Shown here: positions 1 through 13,146 of the stretch, in pieces
Layout of the letters: every line of letters begins with the position of its first letter
Position numbering within the stretch: position 1 is the stretch's first letter
From: Serpula lacrymans var. lacrymans S7.9
Lineage: Eukaryota > Basidiomycota > Agaricomycetes > Boletales > Serpulaceae
Direction of reading: 5' to 3'
DNA: 64,000 nt
NCBI RefSeq assembly: GCF_000218685.1
Contig: NW_006763292.1
Span: 3,159,365 to 3,223,364, forward strand
Notes under the pieces: model-generated
Database searches by the model: none
The model's input: the letters and a program-made list of their open reading frames with translations, nothing else
What the model was told of the DNA's origin: nothing
Program-made: the position numbers and the translations under genes

Positions 1-777
1 TTATTCAACGCCTTCACCAGTTCTATTACCCCGACGCTAAACGGTTACCTCCACGTCCTTCGTCAATGCACGAACATTAAATCGTTCATTCTCACCGTCA
101 CTAATTATGAACTGAAGCGACCAGCACCCACATTGGAATTGTCTCTCATCGAAGACCTGCAGCTTCACATACTAGTGGACGGGTGTCGGCTGGGGAGCTT
201 CCTTGATGTGTTGGTGCTTCCAAAGTTGCGTCAGCTATATATAAGATGTGCGTTTCTTTCGAGAGACCCTCTTGAGCAACAGCACTGTTGGTATCGGCTG
301 GAGCTTGCTTGCCTTCTCCATAGGTCCCGCTGCCAACTCCAGCAACTCATCCTCGTCCACGTGCCTATCACAGTGCCTGAGGTCATCACCTGCTGCTCTA
401 TCTCTCTTCACCTCAAACGTCTAAGCTACCTGCCAGGGCCTCCGTCGAGGATAGACACTGAAATCCTTCAGGCCCTCACTCCGTTTCAGGTACAAGCAGA
501 CTCGGGGGAGACACGCATGCTTTGTCCGGATCTTCAGAGTATTAAATTCGGGTTTGGCAAATCATTTTACGGGGAGGCGTTCCTTAAGATGGTGAGAGCG
601 CGCGGTATCCCTTCAAGAAATGTTGCCATGATGAAGCACGTTCAAGTGGTTCTCTACAAGAGTCTATTCTCCCCTATGTCTCTAAATATCGACGCGTGTA
701 TTTCTCAGTACAAGTCTCGTTTGCAGCAAGCACTCCCTAGAGGCGTAGTAGATATATCATGGGGCGGCCCTGTTTAG
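1..777 (+). CDS. 3' end of an F-box-like / leucine-rich hypothetical protein (5' truncated by window edge)
   Basis: The frame is open from base 1 to a TAG at 775-777, giving about 258 residues, so the gene starts outside the window. The visible part is a run of alternating hydrophobic strands and helices (FILTVTN, LPKLRQLYIRC, LQQLILVHVPI, LKRLSYL, PDLQSIKFGF). This spacing is usual in the C-terminal leucine-rich half of basidiomycete F-box proteins, which recruit substrates to SCF ubiquitin ligases. No F-box is in view, so the family call rests on the style of the C-terminal part only. A short C-terminal GGPV tail follows. The next gene downstream is on the other strand and converges on it. 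It could also be a non-F-box LRR protein. Confidence 0.5.
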   Translation, partial: LFNAFTSSITPTLNGYLHVLRQCTNIKSFILTVTNYELKRPAPTLELSLIEDLQLHILVDGCRLGSFLDVLVLPKLRQLYIRCAFLSRDPLEQQHCWYRLELACLLHRSRCQLQQLILVHVPITVPEVITCCSISLHLKRLSYLPGPPSRIDTEILQALTPFQVQADSGETRMLCPDLQSIKFGFGKSFYGEAFLKMVRARGIPSRNVAMMKHVQVVLYKSLFSPMSLNIDACISQYKSRLQQALPRGVVDISWGGPV

Positions 778-1039
778 TCTTATGCGGATCATATTGCATG
801 TTTCCAGAAACACGACATAAGAGGAAAGGAGTGCAAATCCATCAGACGATTTCATTTGGGCCTTGAGAACGAGAACGACGATATTATTGGCAGTGAACAT
901 GATCATGATATTCTCCAACCGGACATACTCTTGAAATTAGTTTAAGATAGGTATCCTAAGATCAACTAATACATGTGTTATACTTCTTAAATAAAGCACT
1001 CTTTGACAACACAAGAAATAAATAACATTCAGATACATC

Positions 1040-3716
1040 TTATAACGACCTATTGTGTAACAACGCCTCCTGTGCCGCATGTGTGCGAAGGTGCAATGAG
1101 TTCTGAAGAGGACGTCAAACTTGCTCACAAGACTAAGGGCAACATCACGTACCTCTAAACTATACTTTCCTTTTCTTCCGGATAAGACCTCAAGTGGTTT
1201 ACCTGGATCACGTATCCCATGAGGCTAAACGGTTAAAAGAATATACAGCAAGGACGCACCAGAAAGAATAAGGTCAAACTGTGTTCGCGCCCCATCAATG
1301 TCGCCTGAACGAGCCAGCAGTCTTCCGTACTCAAAGTCTGACAAGGGAAAGTGTCATAAAGAGAATAAACAAAGTCATAGTTGGACATACGAGCGTGATA
1401 AATTAGGTGGTGATCGAGTTCAACCTTGTGGCCATTACTGAAGACCGACTCGAGAGCCGCTACTGCACGTATCCGTGCATTTTCAGTGGATATACCAGCC
1501 TCTTCGCGAGGATCGAGTACTGCATCAGGATCCTTGAGTGCATGTAACAATCAGTACCTAGCCACGTAGCCATGCAACATAATGGGGCAAACCCACGCAC
1601 AGGATATGCCACATATCGTAAGCACACACCCTCCAAAAATCGCGCCAGGCACAAGTCATCCCAGTAACCATGTCCTTGTTCGTATTTGGCGGGCGCTTTC
1701 TCGTGTTCCTTGAGTTTCAGCAGCAGCTTCTCGATTTCAGGCAACATCTTCGAAATAATGACTTTTTTCGGTGCGTGCGAAATTGCCTGGAATACATATG
1801 CCAGCTCAAGAGCTGGCAGTGCAAGTCGGCCGCCTTGCTGTTGGAACTTGCGAGCTTTACGTGCGACGAATTTCTGGCGCGAAAGCGATAAAGGTATTAA
1901 TACTTGTGATACGTCGGAAGCGAAAAGGCCTCACCTCCAGAGGGATGGACTTTCCTGCAATCTTTTGTCGTAATCCAGGTACCCTACACATATGCTTAGT
2001 AGCCTCTTGCTGTTCTCCCAGGGCTACTAAACAAGCCGCCATGCCGTAAGTATAACAAGCTTTGGACCACTATGCAAACGTCCTCATTTAGTATGTCAGG
2101 GGGTGATGTACAAAGATTACTGACAGTAGCTTCCGCTTCAAGGTCACGCCAGCATGTGAGAGACGCTCTGACATCCCATAGAGAAAAATTGGACACTGCG
2201 ATCTCCCACCATGATATATGGTAAAGATTGCGATACTGCGATTGTGATTGCGTAGCCTTAGTATAGTATTCTATAGCACGACTAGGCTGACTCCGACAAA
2301 GAGCCAAACGACCTGCGCCGAACAAGAAGAAGACACCTAGATGAATAGGTGGTAAGAATACTGCAGATGATATTCAACAAAGAATGTCACCATTAGAGTA
2401 TCGCTTCAAATTCCAGTCCAGGATTTTCTGTGCCATCATGATGTCCACTCCATCAAAGGTAAAACTGGATAGCACGAGGTGGAAGATCAAAAGACACATA
2501 TCACATATCGATCTGCGCACGCCTTCTCCCTCTATAACACGCATCAACCGCGTGTAAAGCTATACTCTAATAATGACTTACCCCAACTAACGCTAGGGGT
2601 CGATGAGTCTTTAGTCCATCCTCCAGCCCTTTGCAGCACTTCTAAGCCGAGATGACGATCGCCTTTGTATCCAAAGAGCTCTACAAGCGTAAGCAGCTTC
2701 CCTGGCATCATGCTAAGGATCAGATTTGACATCCCAAGACCGAGGTATACCCCCGAGCGGAAGTCTGCATCGATCGATTTGTCTTCAGAACCCTCTCCTC
2801 GTGCTTGAGCCTCGGCGTCGACAGCATCAAGAAATTTCCCCAGCTGGCGATATATATTCATAGTGGTCCGCATGTTCAATCTGAAACGTCTATTTGAAAA
2901 AGGCCTTGGCATGAGAGATCGAGATACTCACACTTCTTTAATGAATGCTAGCCAGTCTCCAGAGTATACAACACCCAACAGAGACTTGAGGTAAAGTCTG
3001 TCTCAATACATCAAGTAATGGAGATGATACTCACCTTCTCAAATAGACTCTCGGCGTACACCAACTCAGCGTGCCGTTCCACAGGTGTCATGTCCTTAAT
3101 CCACCCGACTCCAGAAGTATTCAAGGAACTGACTACATATCCCGCAAGTCGTGTTGTCAGAGACGCTTGGCGTTTGCGGTGTTGACTAGCTACAGCGTTG
3201 CCGTGCCTTGTGTGCCCTATCGCGGCTAACAAATCCTGTGAACATATGTGGGTTGTGAATGATACTGTAGTAGAAATTTGTGCAAACCTTGTCCTCGAAA
3301 GACATAAGACCTTTTACACACTGAATGAGGCCATAACCTGTTGCAAAGTACATGCGCTTCCTAGCATAATGTTCAACTATCGACATACTTCCTCAAATAC
3401 AAGGTGGTTACTTTGTAGGATCACTTTGGTGACAATAATCCTCGGATTCTACCATCCTTGAGTGAAGGAACTCATGCAGAGCATAGCTGATGCCGGGTAT
3501 GTCCAAGAGCGCTTCTTCAGGCGTATATGGTTCCTTGACAGGAGGAGGGGCAAAAGTTGATGATAAGGCGGCGACAGAAGAGATATCTGTGTTGGGAGTA
3601 TCGAATGCAAGTAAACCGCCTGGCGCATGTCCGTTGCTGGAGCCGTCTGGTGTTACATATGAATCTGACATGCTGTCGTTGCGAGACGCAGGTAAGCTTT
3701 GCTCGACGCTCTGCAT
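1040..3716 (-). CDS. IML2: IML2/TTC39-family tetratricopeptide protein, 13 exons
   Basis: I read 13 exons (3716-3412, 3360-3288, 3235-3035, 2984-2932, 2880-2582, 2531-2391, 2336-2125, 2069-1935, 1873-1601, 1532-1391, 1337-1260, 1202-1153, 1102-1040). They sum to 2025 nt, 674 residues, with every phase consistent. Introns are 50-61 nt. Family landmarks in order: ALHEFLHSRMVESEDYC near residue 80, YGLIQCVKGLMSFEDKD, RSGVYLGLGMSNLILSMMPGK followed by VELFGYKGDR, GVFFLFGAGRLALCRSQP, CWRDLEAEATWSKACYTYG, RVPGLRQKIAGKSIPLE, and FEYGRLLARSGDIDGAR near the end. In yeast Iml2 acts in clearance of protein inclusion bodies linked to lipid droplets; TTC39 proteins are the animal relatives. Length matches fungal members (about 700). 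The first 60 residues are Ser/Pro-rich and probably disordered. The gene looks intact. Confidence 0.93.
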
Positions 3717-4315
3717 GGAATAAATGTCTACGGTATGTCGGATGATTGCAAAGCAAGAAAGAGCAAGTGCAGAGAAGGGGGAGAGGTTATGCGCCCTTGG
3801 AGAGGAAATGGCTAGATGGAATGTGGGGTCGTCTGTGTCGCAATATGACCCTATTGTAACCGAACCAAGCGAGAGCAGGTTGCAGCGGGGCTTGCAGCTG
3901 GACCGTGCAGACCTGTGCTCTATGAAATTTCACTGGCTGAGCTCACCCTGCACAGTCAGCGCGTTGCAACGGGCGCTATTGGCCGGCTATAGCTCTTACA
4001 CCGTGCCCATCAGAGTCTCGACGACATGACCAACGACAATCATGCCAAAAAAGCTTGGAAAACCTCAGGTAGTGCTCTTGAATCGCAATGGCATCTGTGT
4101 ATAAGAAGGAGATCATGTTCACATTCCATATGATCATAATTTTGAAGGGAGGAAACATATTCCGTGATCATCATATCATAATTTTCGATACATGAAGGTG
4201 TCGGCCTATCCGTAGTGAGCCAGTCATTAATTCTGTGTTATTACCCATCTCATACTGTACATTAGCACATCATGCAATGCTTATAATATCCAAAGCCGGA
4301 AGTCCGATGTTACAA
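3717..4315. other. Intergenic region, 599 bp
   Basis: This lies upstream of the IML2-like gene and downstream of the ankyrin-MYND gene, both on the minus strand, so it should hold the IML2 promoter and the terminator of its neighbour. I see no TATA box in a convincing place, no repeat and no supported reading frame. Confidence 0.5.
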
Positions 4316-5819
4316 TTAAAACGGTTGCTCTGCCAATACCTCTGATATTTTTACCACCAACTCGTACCTGTTTTTCAATTCTGCTGCAAAGTAGGCCTTG
4401 ATCCCATTGATGCCCTTAGCTCGTACAACTTTCACTATCTTTTCGTAGTTCCCTCTATTTTCGGCTTGACGAATGTTGCATATGAAATCCTTTTTTTTGT
4501 TGTACACGAGTAAGTCGCCCACATCTGGGCCTGTCAGGATGAGCGCTGATACCAAAGGGACCTGAACCTTGACTACAAGACTCTTGTTGGGCTCGTGATC
4601 ACTCAGATCCTTCGTGAGTGGCCGATGTCGGCGTTCTGAGGCAGAATATTCCGGTATACCTAACGCCTGTCGGGCGAAATCAGCCCGAGAGAACACTGTA
4701 CTATACGATTGGTAGTCCGGCCTGAGTGTCACGACATTCGGAGCGGAGAAGGGCTGGCATTTGGATTTGTGGTTCTGCCAGTCAGCACCTAAAATAAATT
4801 CTCCGTGATCAGAAAATGTACTTACTTACAAGGACGGTACAAAATTAACCACTTACGTTGACATTCAGTTGAACAATACCGCACCGTATGGCAGTTTGAA
4901 CACTGTTTTATCCTACCCTCCGCCTTTTTGGAACATCCCTCACACCGCTTATCATCCAATGGCGCATCTTCTCCCATTCTCTTCCTCTCCCATCTTCTCA
5001 CAGTAGCGGTGACTTGTGGTCCAAAGTGTACAAAAATCGATCGCACGGGGTCTCCATTCACATCAACAATGTCCAAGTTGGTGCCATATTTCATTAACAA
5101 GTCAACGAGAGTGATATTGTTCGAACGAAACGGTGCAAAAATAGGGATCTCGCCATAGCGGTTTCGATAATTCGGGTCGGCACCCTCTTGCAGTAGCACG
5201 CGTGCGAGAGTAGGCTGGGGAGAAGATGAAGCACAAGAGTGATGTAAGGCTGTGTAGCCCATGCTATCGGGAACATCGGGTGGTGCACCTTGCTGAAGTA
5301 GGTGTCTCAAAGTCGTAAGGTGCTGAAGCGAATCCTTCGTCCCACCGTTGATCCGCTGCGCGCCGAGAACGACTAACGATGCATAACCGATTTTAATTGG
5401 AGTCTCTGTTCCAACAAGATCTGGAGCAGACCCAGTAGATATTCCCTGGAATACAAGTTAAGACCGCCGAACGGGAAATAGGAAGAGGTGGGCTATACTT
5501 GTTTTACTACGTCGAGAATCCCAATGAAGCACGCGAGTGCAAATTTAGACAAGAGTTGCGGCTTCAAGTCCAAATGTTCTACTCGGATGCGAGTTTAAGA
5601 TATTGGCTGCGAACATGTAGAACCCCTTACCTTTCTCATAAACGATTCTTAACCCCTTTCCGTCCTTGGCGCCACCGATGCTCTCGGGATGATCAAGAAG
5701 ATCGAGCATATCTTTCGGAGACATGTACCCACTGCTACCTTGATATACTTGGTTAATGTATGGAGATGATGTATGGAGATGAAACCAATGTCATGAAGCA
5801 CACCTGGATTTGTGCTCAT
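4316..5819 (-). CDS. Ankyrin-repeat and MYND zinc-finger protein, 5 exons
   Basis: Exons 5819-5804, 5738-5631, 5581-5499, 5445-4857 and 4788-4316 sum to 1269 nt, 422 residues, all in phase. Introns are 49-68 nt. Residues about 115-210 hold two to three ankyrin-like units (LLQQGAPPDVPDSMGYTALHH, LLQEGADPNYRNRYGEIPI, LLMKYGTNLDIVDVNGDP). A full MYND finger follows at about 236-275: CEGC, CSNC, YCSTEC, then HKSKC after a splice junction that restores the last ligands. MYND fingers bind proline-rich peptides in partner proteins. The C-terminal 150 residues contain no domain I recognise. The first exon is only 16 nt (MSTNP plus one base). Such ANK-MYND proteins are expanded in mushrooms and mostly unstudied. 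The substrate or partner is unknown. Confidence 0.9.
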
Positions 5820-8800
5820 TTTGACGCTATAATACTATGAACGACAAATATTTCTCTTTGATCGGTGTTGGCGTGTTTCAACGTCTCCTTTCGAGCTTTC
5901 TTGACCAACTGGAAGACTCACTCGAACGGCTCTGATTGGGGTGAAAATGATAATAAGATTCCAGAAATGAGGTATACAACAAGATACTTTACAGTTTATT
6001 ATTATACCCAGTAAATGTCCTGCAGCCTGCGTTGAGCAGGTTGAAGAAAGACTGCACTTTAAGCTAGTTCAAAATGGCTGAATATACTGCGAGGCTGATT
6101 GTAATTCGGGTGGGAATAGAGCGAGACTCGGCCATAATGATGGATCACCGAATAGGGCTTTCCCGGCTTAATCCGGCGTTGCAAAATTTGTCACAATGAT
6201 ACGTCAGGAAAACACAAACAACGTTCATATTTGCTTATACCGAAAGCATGAACACACTACAAGCTTGGTCGAGAAACTTACTTCCCAAGCAAAGATCACA
6301 TAAACCGCGCCTCTTTGAATGCGATGGTTGGTTACCTATATCGGACCCCAAGCCCAACAAGGCTATCTGGAGATAATGAAGCAGGATACCACGAAGGCCG
6401 GAAACCCAACCAGCTAGCTAGCATCCAGATAAGAAATTAGGCTTTCGGACAGCCGAGCTCAAGCCTTGAAGTTAATGCGGCCTCGCTATAGGGGTACCGA
6501 ATTATGCAAAAGCCGGATTCAGATTTTGCAACCACGATCGTACGGGCCCTAACAAGCGTCAGCTTAGCGGCGAGTAAACGAGCCTATCACTTATATTTAC
6601 GTGCGGCTGCAATGACATTGGGCTCCAAATGGGCGTAGATATCTAGTCGTGACTAGAAAGCAGGAATATTCCTGAACTTGGCAGTGGCGTTGGATAAATA
6701 TTGTCGGGGTAAGTTCAGAGGCTCCTTTCATACTACCATACGGTGCTCCGTTAGATTGCTCATTTGATGTTTCCCTGTCGCGCCAGTATGATTATCCTGT
6801 TTTATGAAAGCGAAAAGATACAAATATGAAATGACTACCTGTGCTGTCGCGAGGGTCGCCACAAGCTTGAAATCATTTTAGGGGCCTAACTGTGGTACTA
6901 CGAGTGTACCCGCGCACCTTCCACGCCATATTTGTCAACGTTAAACAAAAAGAGCGCGCGAGTACTACGGTAGAGTTTGATGTTGATGGACAGGACGGGC
7001 AGCAATATTACCGTAGTCAACTGACCAGTGTTGCCGTCGGTCTCATCGCTTCGTGACGGTGTAAAAACGTGAAACTGCGCTGTCAATGTCAAACGACGGT
7101 GTGTCAAGCCTAGGAACGAATACAGATACTCAGTTAATCGACAGAATACACGCATGGCCACTCAGAATACTTTTGCCCCAGCATCATAAACTGTCCTGAT
7201 TCACATAGCTTTCTCGACGAGTACACGATAGAAGGGAACTCTCGAACATTTTCTAGGGTACGAACCTCATTATTCCGCCTCTTCCTGCACCCGTGCCGTC
7301 CTAGAGAAACTTCTGATCGTTGTCCAGGGGTGATCTGGAACACTGTAATACCGTGCCCTACTTTTACTTTACTACTACATTTCCACGGGGAAAACCGTTC
7401 AGCGTGGAGAAATTTGTTGGTCATACCTCAAAAGAACTTTCTATGAAACTGCTATTCCACATTGAGTCGATGCTTCACCGAGTCTGATAGAACTTTTCGA
7501 ATCCCGGACATCCGCTACGTTCCCCGCATCGTCGGAGGCAATCCCAGTCAGGTGAGTGAGTGCGAGTGCCAATTCAGTCACACTGCCTGTGGTGATTTCC
7601 TTGCTTATCACCTACTCGCAAGAACTGGAGCCCATCACCTCCGACTCCTCTCTAAGAAGTTGTATCTCCTTCGGACGGCGAGTTTTAATAGTGCTTTTTA
7701 TTCTTGTCGCAAGAGCATGAGGTGCTATTATAGGCTCATTGGTGAGCTACAATTATCATCAAGTTATTTTTGTCGTTCCTGATAGCCTTGATTCACCTGT
7801 CAGGTTCTTCTCCCTGAAGCTATTACGATCTCGCGGTTTTAACGCCTCCACGGTGGTTTCGAAAAGGGAACAAACACACATGCCTCCCAACACCCGTCGT
7901 CTCAGGGAGTAATCATTTTGGATTGTCCGTAAAAATTTTGAAGCGGCACAGCATCGAAGCTCTTAAGGACCTTTTTTCTCAGTGTTGAACGGTGGTCGAC
8001 CAACATTCTTGCTGTCAGACGTGTATTTTTACTACAGTCAAAGCTGTCGGGTGAAGTAATAGTACGTATCGTACACTCGTAGTCACACGCCCATAATCCT
8101 ATGTTGTCAGGCACGCTATCCTGGGGGAGATTCGACCTCATTGAATGCATATATTATAAAAATCTCCAAAGAAAAGTAGTTGTTCGTTCACTTGTTCTTA
8201 GAGGCCGCCATCACTGAATATATCTTTCATCCGCCCCCAACCTTTGGACGTGACCCTTGAAATTCTAATGTGTCCCAGGCACACGTACACGGGACAACTT
8301 CGTCAATATCTGTGTAGCTCATATGACCGCGACTTATATCCCAGGATGGAAGGTGAATAGCAATTACAATGACTGTTAAATCAGTCTTGTGAGCTCGTCT
8401 GATCGGGATATGTGCCTTGAGCCACGTTTGGTGAACCGTATCGTGTGCATGTGGCTTGAATCGTTATCTTAAACAGGGTATGTTTGGCAGAATAATTCGC
8501 TTTTCTTACAACGTCAAAATCCAGCAATCAGTCATCTCGGAATATTCAAACACCGCGGCATACACGTGTACACTGCGCGATTGAATTAACTCGGGGAAAC
8601 AAGTCCTCCACGGTCGAGAGACGAGCGAATATTGTTATTCTGGAAGAAAAAAAAGATGAAGATAGTAAACAAGCGCGCAGTCTATAGCAATGCTCTGGCA
8701 ATGTAGAGAAAAGTATATTTATATACACGATACGCGACACAGAAATAAGCAGCGGAACCAAATTTATCACGGCTTCGACTATCGGCATAATGCTTCCATT

Positions 8801-11800
8801 ATCGAACGGCTCTCGGACCAAGTAACAAAACCTTCGATGATGGATGAGTTGTTCTCGTTAATTCGTAGGCGAGGTGACTTTCTAGGTCGAGCTGACCTCA
8901 CTAAGCTGATTTTCTGATGGCCCCAAGCGAGCGTAGCGGGGCGGAGGGCATGCCACTACATGACAGGCGGCGGTAGTAACTTTGCACTGATAAAGCCGCC
9001 TCTGCGTCAATCTCTGCTGGTCAGTTAATCGGCGCTGAGAGTCAATTAAACCTACAACGGTTTGGCAATCAGATGATATATAAGTTTTAGCAGACAAAAA
9101 GAAGATAGAAGTGGCGTAGATATATAACCTGACGAGTTGATAACAATCACAACAGTGAGATGCGGTCGAGACATGTGGACATCGCATTAGATTAGGTCGA
9201 GTAATCCGCCGAAAGTATAGTGACCGGTGATATGAGGCTGCGGGAATAAGTTAGTACCGGGAGATAATGAGGACGTCAAAAGTGAGCATACGACGTACCG
9301 CTTTCGAGAGGGAGAGAACCGTGTTCGTCTCGGACTTTGGATGACAGGTCATAAACGATATCACGGTCATGTGGACGTATCACGGATGAGCTTCAATAAA
9401 TTTGAATATATCTGGCAGTGATGTATTGTGTGTTGTCAGCATCGTACGACGTTATGTGATCAAATGCACAAGCGCTCAATCAGCAGGCCCGGTAGGGTCC
9501 GGAGGACCGCAGCAACGTCTGGAGTCCAAGGCCCAGCGTACACACCATCGTCAATGCCCAACATAATCGTATGCCGTATAAAAGATTGGGTCCGTCCGCA
9601 TCATCCGGGAGCACAGAGTTCCATGTAAAGTGGGTCAGGTTCCTTAGGGGCCGGGGCGGGTGAAAAATAACCAGGTTACTGTAAGATTCAATCACGATTG
9701 AGGTGGTGGCGAGGACCGGTCAAATGTCAAATTCGCCGTTGGTATTTGGGAATGAGAGGGTTCAGTCGGGTATGCGGTGATAAGTATCGAGTCTCAGGTG
9801 CGTTTGAGTACCAATTATGTATGGAATCCTAGATGCGGCCATCTGAATGTCATCCATATAACATGAGGAAATGCTAGGCGACACCAATTGCGCTGCTCGA
9901 CAAAGAGAACCTGGAAAACGAGTCAGAACGTAGATGTGACATGTTTGAAATAAATGCGATCAGCGTTGGACGCCATCGGAAGAGTGATGAACACGTACGT
10001 AAAAAAGGAAAGAAAAAGGATGGCTGCCATGAGTTTTGTACGCGCCAGGGCTAAGAAAGCCGTGTGGCTGTAGAATGATATCCATATTGCTGAGAGCTAG
10101 CGATATGGTCAAGTGTGTTCTGCATGTCTGTGAGGCATGATGGACGTATGGACGTGTGGTGCGACTTGCCAAATGTTTGCTCAAAGTTCGTCTGTATCCT
10201 TGAAACTCCGAAGCGACGGCAACAAGCGAGAAGAGTGAGTTTGCAGTCACTGGAAAGCAGGAACAGCTTAGTACACTCAGAACGTAAGTCATCTACCCTT
10301 TTCTGACCCCGGCTGAGCTCGTTTGTATCTTTTTCCTCGCAATAGCAAATGCCAGTAATCGTCTTTACGACATGTCATCCCCACAATCTTCGCCAGCAGA
10401 CTGTTGTCAAAGGCCCATGAGGGTGCGTTGTGTTCCCAATTTCGTATTTTGCGGAGAAACATCGATGCCTGGGCCGTACTGTACCCGCAAGATACTCGTG
10501 AAAACAACCATGACTGCTTTCCGGATCCTCGTGCTGAATAGTTTAATTTTATCTTCTCTATTGCTGCGAGCCGGATAGTGCGGTAAATGGACGCCCGTGA
10601 CGCGTCTCTTTTCTTCCAACTCGGTCTGTAATCAACGTGCCTATGTTGAAAAAGGAAATCCATCGTCTGATCAGTGAGTCTGATGCTGGTCGGCCCATCT
10701 CCAGTTTCATACAGGGTCGTGAGCTACTTACGTTCAAGGGCTCCCGTAGACATATTGTTCTAGAAGCAGCTTCCGTTACTCTTGCCCACAGCTTCCCGTC
10801 CGCATTCACTCGAATGATAGATGGTGAGTGAAGCTCAAGCCTGGGCCGTAACCTCCGTTGGGCCCAAAATACACTTACGATACAGATCCTGGATCACTAT
10901 TCTGGACTAGCCTCTAGACTAAGATCTGTCGTGGTACAATCGGATCGAGCAAATTGTACTCAACTCAATTCTTGAGGTACAACTTGAAGCCTTGGGCCAT
11001 CACCCAAAGCAATCATCAAGCTAAACTCATCGGCTTTCGAAGGTAAGCTAATCGCACGCGTGGTGAACACGGCTTACTTATTTCTTGATTTATCGTGTCA
11101 GTCTTAGATAGCCTCCTTTCTGTACGCGGGAAATTGGACAGAGGAGCGCTATCGTACAGCCTCACGACTATCCTTGCGGTGCCGGGTAGAATGTTCTTCG
11201 GTGGAAGAATCCCAATGCAGAGTGCAGATTTTGTGTTCTCGGCCTGCATCAATGAATCTTCCCATAATCATTTGCGCAGCACAGCTCCCCTCCGACGTGG
11301 CGACGTCTTATTCTTCTGCAGAGGAGTAATTCTTGATCAGGGCGTCATTAAGTGACAAAGCCTGCCAAAATGTTACACTACTTGCCAAGGACATCCATAT
11401 TCTCCCAAGCTTTTTGCTAAGTAGAGCTAATAGCTCTTTGCTCACTGGTGTACGAGTACTTTGGGGATGTCATGCGTTTCGGGATACCATTGCAACCGAT
11501 GACTCGGGATGTTATGCCGGAGCTTCTTTATCAGGAGGCTATGTTTTACGGTCATTACTGTGTCGTGTGGTGGTAAGCTGTCCATTGACGTGGACCCAAA
11601 CTGTCAGTTATCTTGACAATGTTCATGTAGTAGCATGAGCTACTAAGCTCTGATCCATCGCAAGTTTGTCAACAATGCCCCTGTGTCGATTTTACTGGAT
11701 ATAGAAAGGTGTGCTTATAGTCAAATCCCGTCAACTTCTATGACCCGTTTTATTCCTTGCTCTAGTGACTAGTTGGGAAGATGCTGTCTGCCAGAGGTAG

Positions 11801-13089
11801 CAAGCACCTGTAGCGCTCAAAATGTACTAGATTGCTTTGGTGTTTAATATCCCTGTAGGTATCGTAATTATTCTAGAACTTGTCTAACTACTCGTCGCCT
11901 GCACATTTCTAGACCCCGCGAACGGTAATCTACAACCATGACTGTATCAAGGCTTAAAAGATACGTATAGGTCACGAAAACGTTTGTTCTGCAATCCGAG
12001 ATCCGTGCACCCGACAACAACCGACAAGCCAAAGCCCAATCTGACCATGTTCAAAATGTTTAGCCCCATTCGATTTTGACAGGATATGGGGATACCTCCG
12101 CGTTCTGTGGAGTGGCTCAGGGACAATACTTGGCAAGGCATGCAACGAGGTTTCATTCGCTCAGCTCAAGCGCGGCGCATGCTTTCTTAGCTCATTTTGA
12201 TACGTGGTTTCCCGGTAATCCTGCATTGTTGGTTCCGATCCAAGCCATATTATGCAAGGAGCCATTCGGAGACACTCTAATTTTAATAATGGTAATTGGC
12301 CGTAATACCATGTTTTCATGCCGTCCTGACAATTTTGTATGCATATGCACTGTTTATCCTCTAAGTGGAAATGAGCGGGCAATCAAGAAACAAGCTCGTC
12401 GCATCGAGCACCGCGGATAATTATAGAATTGCTGTGAAGGTTGCACTAGAAGAGTAGGTTTCTCCATTCAAACCGTCTGGTCATTGGAAGTTCACTAGAA
12501 TTGCCATCACACCTGCATCAAGATAAGCCAGCGTTACAGGTTGATGCCTTGACGGCTGACAGCACATCCGTTTCCATGAATGGGCTAATCATATCATCCG
12601 AAGTTTAGCCCTGTTTTGCCTGAGAGTCTGCCTTTGCTCTGCTTAGGACTGTGAGAAGAGTCGGACCGCCGATTTATCTTGCTTAATCGGGAGATCGGCT
12701 AACCGTTGGTTTTCATACCCTCAGCATCATTTGCGAGATGCCATTTGGGAAGGAAATGTGGTGTGGACGGGAGAATTTCAAGTGTGTCAGAGAACGCACT
12801 GTCACCGGTGCCTGGGTACGGGTCAATGAAACAAGGTTTGTCCCATGTCATGTTTATTTTATCAGCATTGCATAAGATCTCCGTTCCCTCACAGCACAGA
12901 CGAGAAAAGGTTGGAAATCGTGATTAGATAGGACATCGGTTCTTGTTTTCCCTCGCCAAACTTTTCATGCCTGAAAGTTCACAGATCTGATCTCTTCCAG
13001 ATCCTGTGCTTCGCGGTCCTTTCCTCACATTTTCCTATGTGGGTTTGAGTCGATGTGTTATTGCAGCCTCCCGTGACTATTCCGCGTCC
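5820..13089. other. Gene-free stretch of about 7.3 kb upstream of the WOPR gene
   Basis: Open frames here are short (mostly under 125 codons), overlap on both strands and show no family motif. There is no transposon terminus, LTR or long repeat that I can see, and CpG is retained, so it does not look like RIP-mutated transposon debris. Isolated GTGAGT/CAG pairs occur (for example near 10830) and could belong to a non-coding transcript. It is far larger than the few hundred bases between most neighbouring genes here. Confidence 0.5.
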
Positions 13090-13096
13090 TATAAAT
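13090..13096 (+). promoter_or_regulatory. TATA box of the WOPR gene
   Basis: TATAAAT lies 51 bases before the ATG at 13147, preceded by a GC-rich block (TCCGCGTCC). With the usual 30-base spacing, transcription would start near 13120, giving a short 5' leader. No second start is evident. Confidence 0.6.
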
Positions 13097-13146
13097 TGGT
13101 GCTAAGGCAAGTCTGTCCTTCCGTATAATACATCTACTCTCCGACT

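Noticed and set aside
7490..7520. TTCGAATCCCGGACATCC, resembling a tRNA T-arm
   Set aside because: No matching D-arm or acceptor stem upstream; isolated similarity only.
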